From positions 1 to 6,720 of the forward strand of contig DBVS01000071.1 of NCBI GenBank assembly GCA_002308235.1: a DNA stretch of 6,720 nucleotides, read 5' to 3'. The notes under the pieces are model-generated. The model worked only from the letters and a program-made list of their open reading frames with translations. It did not search any database and was not told where the DNA came from. The translations under genes and the position numbers were made by a program. The stretch comes from Lachnospiraceae bacterium UBA1258. Its GTDB lineage: Bacteria > Bacillota > Clostridia > Lachnospirales > Lachnospiraceae. Below, piece by piece: positions 5,798 to 6,720 of this stretch (position 1 is the stretch's first letter; each line of letters begins with the position of its first letter).

Positions 5798-6720
5798 GTG
5801 AAGAAAATTCTTTTTGTGGCATCGGAAGGGGTTCCCTTTATCAAAACAGGAGGTTTGGCCGACGTTGTCGGATCCCTGCCAAAGTGCATCGATTCGAAGT
5901 ACTTTGATGTCAGAGTGTTCCTGCCCAAATATGCCTGCATGAGACAGGAAATGAAGGACAAGATGAAATATCTGACTCACTTCTACATGGATTACAACTG
6001 GAAGAATGAGTACGTGGGCATACTGACTGCGGTTGAGGACGGGGTTACCTATTATTTCGTAGACAGCGAATATTACTTTAACGGATACAAGCCCTACGGC
6101 GACGATCCGTTGTTTGAGATCGAAAAATATGCTTATTTCTCAAAAGCGGTGCTTTCCGCACTTTCACTGATAGACTTCAGGCCCGATGTGATCCATTGTC
6201 ACGACTGGCAGACAGGTCTTGTTCCCGTTTATCTTAAGGAGCGTTTCCAGGGCTCGGATTTTTACCGCGGAATCAAATGCGTAATGACGATCCATAACCT
6301 TAAATTCCAGGGTAAATGGGGCGTAAAAGAGGTTCAGAACATTACGGGACTTTCGGACTATTTCTTTACAGCAGACAAGCTGGAAGCCTATAAGGATGCA
6401 AACCTCTTAAAGGGCGGCCTGGTTTATGCGGACGCCATCACCACCGTCAGCGCCACCTATGCGCAGGAGATTATGACGGACTTTTACGGAGAGGGGCTTA
6501 ACGGTCTTTTGGCCGCCCGCTCCGGTGACCTTCGCGGTATCGTAAACGGTATCGATTACGAGGAATACGATCCCGCGAACGATAAAGCCTTGAAATATCC
6601 CTTCGATGCGGTCAATTTCCGCAAAGAAAAGGTTAAGAACAAGACGGCGCTTCAGCAGGAACTGGGCCTTGCGGTTAATCCAAAGACCATGATGATCGGT
6701 ATCATTTCACGGCTTACGGA
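5798..6720 (+). CDS. glgA: glycogen synthase (ADP-glucose type, GT5), N-terminal part, 3' end outside window
   Basis: Cytosolic glycosyltransferase that adds glucose from ADP-glucose to the non-reducing ends of alpha-1,4-glucan chains to build glycogen. The open frame gives 307 complete codons and runs off the right edge. GT5 synthases are usually about 475-480 residues, so the whole N-terminal starch synthase catalytic domain and only the first strand of the C-terminal Rossmann domain are present. Motifs: KTGGLADVVGSLP at 16-28, whose Lys-x-Gly-Gly loop binds ADP-glucose; HCHDWQTG at 133-140; TIHNLKFQG around 164-172; TTVSATYAQEI; VNGIDYEEYDP; and IISRLT at the edge. There is no extra N-terminal carbohydrate-binding domain or transit-like extension. 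Upstream is its own predicted promoter and a perfect GGAGG, so it is probably transcribed separately from the dxs-recN group. No glgB, glgC, glgD or glgP gene lies in the window. Confidence 0.96.
   Translation, partial: MKKILFVASEGVPFIKTGGLADVVGSLPKCIDSKYFDVRVFLPKYACMRQEMKDKMKYLTHFYMDYNWKNEYVGILTAVEDGVTYYFVDSEYYFNGYKPYGDDPLFEIEKYAYFSKAVLSALSLIDFRPDVIHCHDWQTGLVPVYLKERFQGSDFYRGIKCVMTIHNLKFQGKWGVKEVQNITGLSDYFFTADKLEAYKDANLLKGGLVYADAITTVSATYAQEIMTDFYGEGLNGLLAARSGDLRGIVNGIDYEEYDPANDKALKYPFDAVNFRKEKVKNKTALQQELGLAVNPKTMMIGIISRLT

Overview
The window is an ordinary, densely packed chromosomal stretch of a low- to moderate-GC Gram-positive bacterium. It is most likely one of the Clostridia, and Lachnospiraceae-like in my judgement. 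The grounds are the gene order dxs-tlyA-nadK-argR-recN, strong GGAGG-type ribosome binding sites, GTG starts on argR and glgA, and protein wording typical of that group. This assignment is inferred from memory of gene order, not from a search.

Layout: every gene is on the + strand and no gap exceeds 50 bases. Positions 1-711 hold the C-terminal 236 codons of dxs (isoprenoid precursor synthesis). Then come tlyA at 716-1528 (rRNA 2'-O-methyltransferase), nadK at 1554-2408 (NAD kinase), argR at 2424-2876 (arginine-responsive repressor) and recN at 2924-4606 (SMC-like DNA repair ATPase). A polytopic membrane protein of unknown function follows at 4587-5756, with its start inside the end of recN. 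Last is glgA, from 5798 past the right edge (glycogen synthase, first 307 codons). No RNA gene, mobile element, CRISPR array or convincing terminator was seen.

How the parts fit: dxs through the membrane protein read as one transcription unit, with gaps of 4, 25, 15 and 47 bases and then a 20-base overlap. The members are functionally mixed (isoprenoids, ribosome modification, NADP supply, arginine control, DNA repair), which is the known character of this conserved Firmicutes cluster. glgA appears to start a new unit, because a good sigma-A-type promoter spans the end of the membrane protein gene. No terminator separates the two, so read-through into glgA is possible.

I did not find a new defence or mobile system. 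The points most worth a second look are three. The membrane protein is uncharacterised and has an acidic first external loop suggestive of GT-C-type enzymes. ArgR has Met where characterised ArgR/AhrC proteins have an arginine-contacting Gln. The glgA promoter is embedded in the upstream coding sequence.
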